Source of the DNA: Casuarius casuarius
Taxonomy: Eukaryota > Chordata > Aves > Casuariiformes > Casuariidae
Length of the DNA: 64,000 bases
Reading direction: 5' to 3'
Assembly: GCA_003342895.1 (NCBI GenBank)
Contig: PTFA01000487.1
Location: 1 to 64,000 of the forward strand
Position 1 is the first letter of the stretch. Each line of letters begins with the position of its first letter. Below the pieces are notes generated by a model. It saw nothing but the letters and a program-made list of their open reading frames with translations. It made no database searches and was not told the DNA's origin. Positions 61,851 through 64,000 of this stretch are shown piece after piece. A program made the translations under genes and the position numbers.

Positions 61851-64000
61851 ATTATCAATATCAGAGCTTCTTACCAGTAAACAGATCTTTTCTCCTTAAA
61901 ATGAACAGTCAATCACTGAACTGAAAATCAGTCATGTTAATTAGATAAATCTCTTCAAAACTTTTTTCAATGTTTCTTTCTTCAAAAGTCTTTCAATAGT
62001 GCCAGCCTTCATTTGAGAAAGCCTATGGGAAAATATGCTTAAAGAGGAGTACATCTCCCACGAATTCCGCATGGTGACAGAGCATAACCGAACTTTCCTG
62101 AAAACATGTATTTTGAGACAAATCATGAATATTCCTATTATTATTATTATTATTATTATTATTCCTATTTATTATTATTATTATTATTATTCCGCTTTCT
62201 CTAGTGGCCAAAAGGATCGTATTGAATATGATCTGAGATCACTACTTTTAAGTGATTTTTCCCTTACTTGACATGGATTCTTACTGGAGCCTAAGAAACA
62301 GGGCTAACTTCATCATTTGTCTCCAGACAGAAACAAAAAATAGATTTTTCCTTGTTCTTAGCTGTGTCTTTACTCTGTATCTTGAATACTTAGTTCAGAT
62401 ACATGGTTCTTGGATTTACTCTCCTAAAAGACACATCAAATGCTCTTTGCAAGGATATCCTCTTGAAACTGCTTTGTGTTAGGCACATGCCTATTAATTG
62501 CATGAACAGAGATTATTATGCTCACAAAAGGGCAAGCTGGGTTATTCATAACCTAGCCACTCATTCATGATCTGTGAGACTGCAAGGAGTTAGAGAAGCA
62601 TCAGATTTGGTATTCATATGTACTAAGATTTTTCCAGCACAATTACATTGACAATAATTTTATAAGCTTCAGATAAGTTATAGAATTAAACACTGTAGTT
62701 ATCCTGACCACCTTCGTTCTAGAGTTTGCACATGGAGGATGGAAATGGTAAATTAACTATGCTAGAATAATTTAAAAGGCAATACTTCTCTAATCAAATC
62801 CTTATGGTTCATCTAGACACCTAGTTGGTAAGTCCTTGAGTAAAAACAAACCATCACAATTCCAGCTACAGTAATGTTAGGCTAATTCATAATAACTGAA
62901 CATCTGGCTTCTATAAATTCCAGACTGTTTAACTGGAATGCACTGCATATTTTATGATGAGGAGGACAATTTCACCTCCTGCCCCCCAATCCTACACTCC
63001 AGCTTTTCCAGCACATAAAGAATATTGTTTGGTATAAGGCTGCACTTCGTAATTGGAAAACTAGGCAGCGATCCTAGACAGTAAAGCAATTCTGTGTGAA
63101 GTATTATCAAATCTGACCTTGTTTTAAATTTTTAATAATAATGCATGCCATAATCAGTAAGCAAAAGAGCCAGATCTGTAGTATTAGACTATACTGCTTC
63201 CTTCTTTTAAATATGCAGAATATTTGGCCAACATATCAGTAGTAAGGAAAAACTGAATTGCTCGAAGCATTATTTTATGCTTTTAATGAGTCCTGTGTAT
63301 AGATCACCATTAATTTTTTATTATCTAAACAGAAGATAGTCCAGCAAAAATTAAAATGATTAAAATATAATATAATAAACAATAAGATTAGACAGAGTGT
63401 CAACCCTGGAATGAATTATTTTTACAACATAGGGTAATCTTTTACTGGGCAATGGGTGGATCTTTAATGAACAATAGTGTTCACACTTTTCTCTCACACT
63501 GTACTCTCATTTTAACTCTCTCAGGGTATATATAGCCAATTCACATGCTAGCTCAGCAGTAAGAACTGTGCAGACATCTTTTAGGAATTTCATATTTTAT
63601 TTAAAAATACTTCATACCAAAGCAGAATTATGGCCATTTTTGCTGTTATAGTCTTTCCTTTATTCCCCTTATCATGAGTCATGAAATAGTAGAATCACAT
63701 TTGATATTCAGGAGTACAACAACATTTGTATTAGACTGTTAAGTCTAATCCTCATTTGAACCTTGGAATGAGTTTTTCCACCCCCAAAAAGGTACATCAT
63801 ACTTCAGGAACATGGTCTGGGAAGGTAAACAGAAAGGCCCAAACAGAAAGGCTGTAATGGTGCTGCCTAATAAGCATTCCAATAAGAATGCAATGTGATT
63901 TATTTATGGTAATTAGTGCATTTACTTAGAAGAATGTGCCATTTGTTCCAGTAGAAATGAAACCATTGATTGACCTTCATTTGTGTACAGAAGCCGGATT
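61851..64000. other. AT-rich non-coding stretch
   Basis: Apart from the (ATT)n below, I see no gene or transposon up to the window end. Confidence 0.55.
62131..62192. repeat. Interrupted (ATT)n microsatellite
   Basis: Two (ATT)n blocks, each starting with ATTCCTATT, which suggests a segmental duplication of the unit. Confidence 0.9.

Noticed and set aside
1..64000. Search for CRISPR arrays, operons, tRNA and rRNA genes
   Set aside because: No regularly spaced repeats, no bacterial gene layout and no tRNA-like internal promoter pair were seen; the tRNA-Ser match at 1616-1633 is a primer-binding site, not a gene.

Overview
This is vertebrate, almost certainly avian, nuclear DNA. The base composition is AT-rich with no bacterial-style gene packing and no long cellular open reading frame. 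There are three copies of CR1, the main LINE of bird genomes, plus endogenous retrovirus (ERV) remains of types common in birds. Two runs of N (17219-17498 and 48615-49228) and four isolated Ns show a draft assembly. I see no complete protein-coding host gene. The window reads as intergenic or intronic DNA with nested retroelements, and the three exon-like stretches reported are only candidates.

Left edge (1-2057): the 3' end of a betaretrovirus-like (class II) ERV on the + strand. It keeps an integrase core with its D,D-35-E triad, an env membrane-anchor remnant, a polypurine tract and a 3' LTR. Directly against this lies an LTR of a second family (LTR-B) on the minus strand. It is followed by a primer-binding site that matches the 3' end of tRNA-Ser and a short leader, so two unrelated ERVs meet tail to head at about 1507.

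Middle (25498-29670): a decayed 4.2-kb provirus of the LTR-B family on the + strand, flanked by a 5-bp duplication (ACATC). Inside are a protease remnant, a frameshifted ERVL-like reverse transcriptase with YIDD, a tether/RNase H-like stretch with stops, an unassigned 200-codon frame, and an env transmembrane remnant. The two LTRs carry different lesions: the 5' copy has lost its 3' part (poly(A) signal and U5), and the 3' copy has lost 22 bp including the TATA-like box.

CR1 copies lie at 9361-10432, 21184-21305 and 60176-61850, all on the minus strand. The third lacks the 3' end that LINEs normally keep.

The rest is AT-rich DNA with many microsatellites. The most unusual non-repeat signal is a 147-bp inverted repeat at 40693-40839 with two 49-nt arms; on the minus strand most arm mismatches become G-U pairs. 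About 690 bp upstream, at 39888-40470, is a stretch that looks like a spliced terminal exon with poly(A) signals. I found no tRNA, rRNA or CRISPR array.
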